From: Cellvibrionales bacterium
Lineage (GTDB): Bacteria > Pseudomonadota > Gammaproteobacteria > Pseudomonadales > UBA7434
DNA length: 7,169 nt
Direction: 5' to 3'
Assembly (NCBI GenBank): GCA_003492055.1
Contig: DMZE01000229.1
Span: 1-7,169 of the forward strand
Part shown: piece by piece, positions 7,076-7,169 of the stretch
How the letters are laid out: each line of letters starts with the position of its first letter
Numbering within the stretch: position 1 is the first letter of the stretch
The notes under the pieces: generated by a model
Database searches by the model: none
Told to the model about the DNA's origin: nothing
What the model saw: the letters and a program-made list of their open reading frames with translations, nothing else
Made by a program: the position numbers and the translations under genes

Positions 7076-7104
7076 AAACCCTGCCTCTTTTGGCGGGGTT
7101 TTTT
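7076..7104 (+). terminator. Intrinsic terminator of tRNA-Leu
   Basis: A GC-rich stem pairs 7076-7085 with 7092-7101 (AAACCCTGCC with GGCGGGGTTT, one T-G wobble) around the loop TCTTTT. It runs into six T residues at 7099-7104. It begins 8 nt after the CCA end. Confidence 0.92.
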
Positions 7105-7108
7105 GTTT

Positions 7109-7162
7109 GGTGCTGGTGGGCGGCGAGCACCGCCACCGGTTCGACTAATTGCGCAAGCAATT
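7109..7162. other. GC-rich palindromic tail downstream of tRNA-Leu
   Basis: Two alternative stems overlap: GGTGCT/AGCACC (7109-7114/7126-7131), and GGTGG-CGG with CCG-CCACC (7115-7123/7130-7137, one bulged G). A separate AATTGC-GCAA-GCAATT hairpin (7147-7162) has a GNRA-type loop. The stretch is more GC-rich than the rest of the intergenic DNA and runs into the window end. It could be a dispersed palindromic repeat, a second terminator-like structure, or the edge of another element. Confidence 0.35.
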
Positions 7163-7169
7163 TGGACGC

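Noticed and set aside
7081..7137. CRISPR or tandem-repeat signal in the GC-rich tail
   Set aside because: The apparent repetition comes from a terminator and overlapping palindromes; there are no regularly spaced direct repeats.
7043..7146. CGGTTCGA shared by the tRNA T-arm (7043-7050) and the downstream tail (7137-7144), as a possible att duplication
   Set aside because: Only 8 identical bases; integrase target duplications normally cover a longer part of the tRNA 3' end including the acceptor stem.

Overview
The window looks like chromosomal core sequence from a moderately AT-rich gammaproteobacterium, possibly a marine lineage near Cellvibrionales or Pseudomonadales. I base this on protein similarity and gene order: a YpjD-type membrane protein followed by a CorB-type transporter, queA-tgt next to a tRNA-Leu, and small DUF1289 and DUF3135 proteins that I associate with this class. 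The genus cannot be settled from the sequence alone.

Layout. Positions 34-2336 (+) hold a CcsA/YpjD-like eight-helix inner-membrane protein and, after a 167-bp spacer with several small hairpins, a CNNM/CorB-type divalent-metal transporter that starts at TTG. On the opposite strand, 3149-2373 holds a gamma-class carbonic anhydrase homologue (YrdA-like) followed by a four-cysteine DUF1289 protein. That pair ends at a good intrinsic terminator that abuts the corB stop codon. Positions 3150-3691 are a 542-bp AT-rich divergent intergenic region. It holds no convincing gene but has four inverted repeats, one of which is a minus-strand terminator-like hairpin. At 3692-4135 (+) lies a DUF3135 protein with a recognisable promoter.

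The minus-strand cluster queA (6692-5670), tgt (5617-4472) and a small YqfO/NIF3-like protein (4465-4151) follows. It converges on DUF3135 with only 15 bp between the stop codons. QueA and Tgt catalyse two steps of tRNA queuosine modification: Tgt inserts preQ1 at position 34 of GUN-anticodon tRNAs, and QueA builds the epoxyqueuosine precursor from S-adenosylmethionine. yajC-secD-secF, which follow tgt in E. coli, are absent here. Divergent from queA is a complete tRNA-Leu(CAA) gene with a strong sigma70-type promoter, an 80-nt structured leader and a strong terminator. The last 64 bp are GC-rich and palindromic.

I did not find an evident undescribed defence or mobile system. The parts most worth a second look are the structured intergenic region 3150-3691 with its minus-strand terminator, the terminator-free convergent junction at 4136-4150, and the palindromes around the tRNA-Leu gene.
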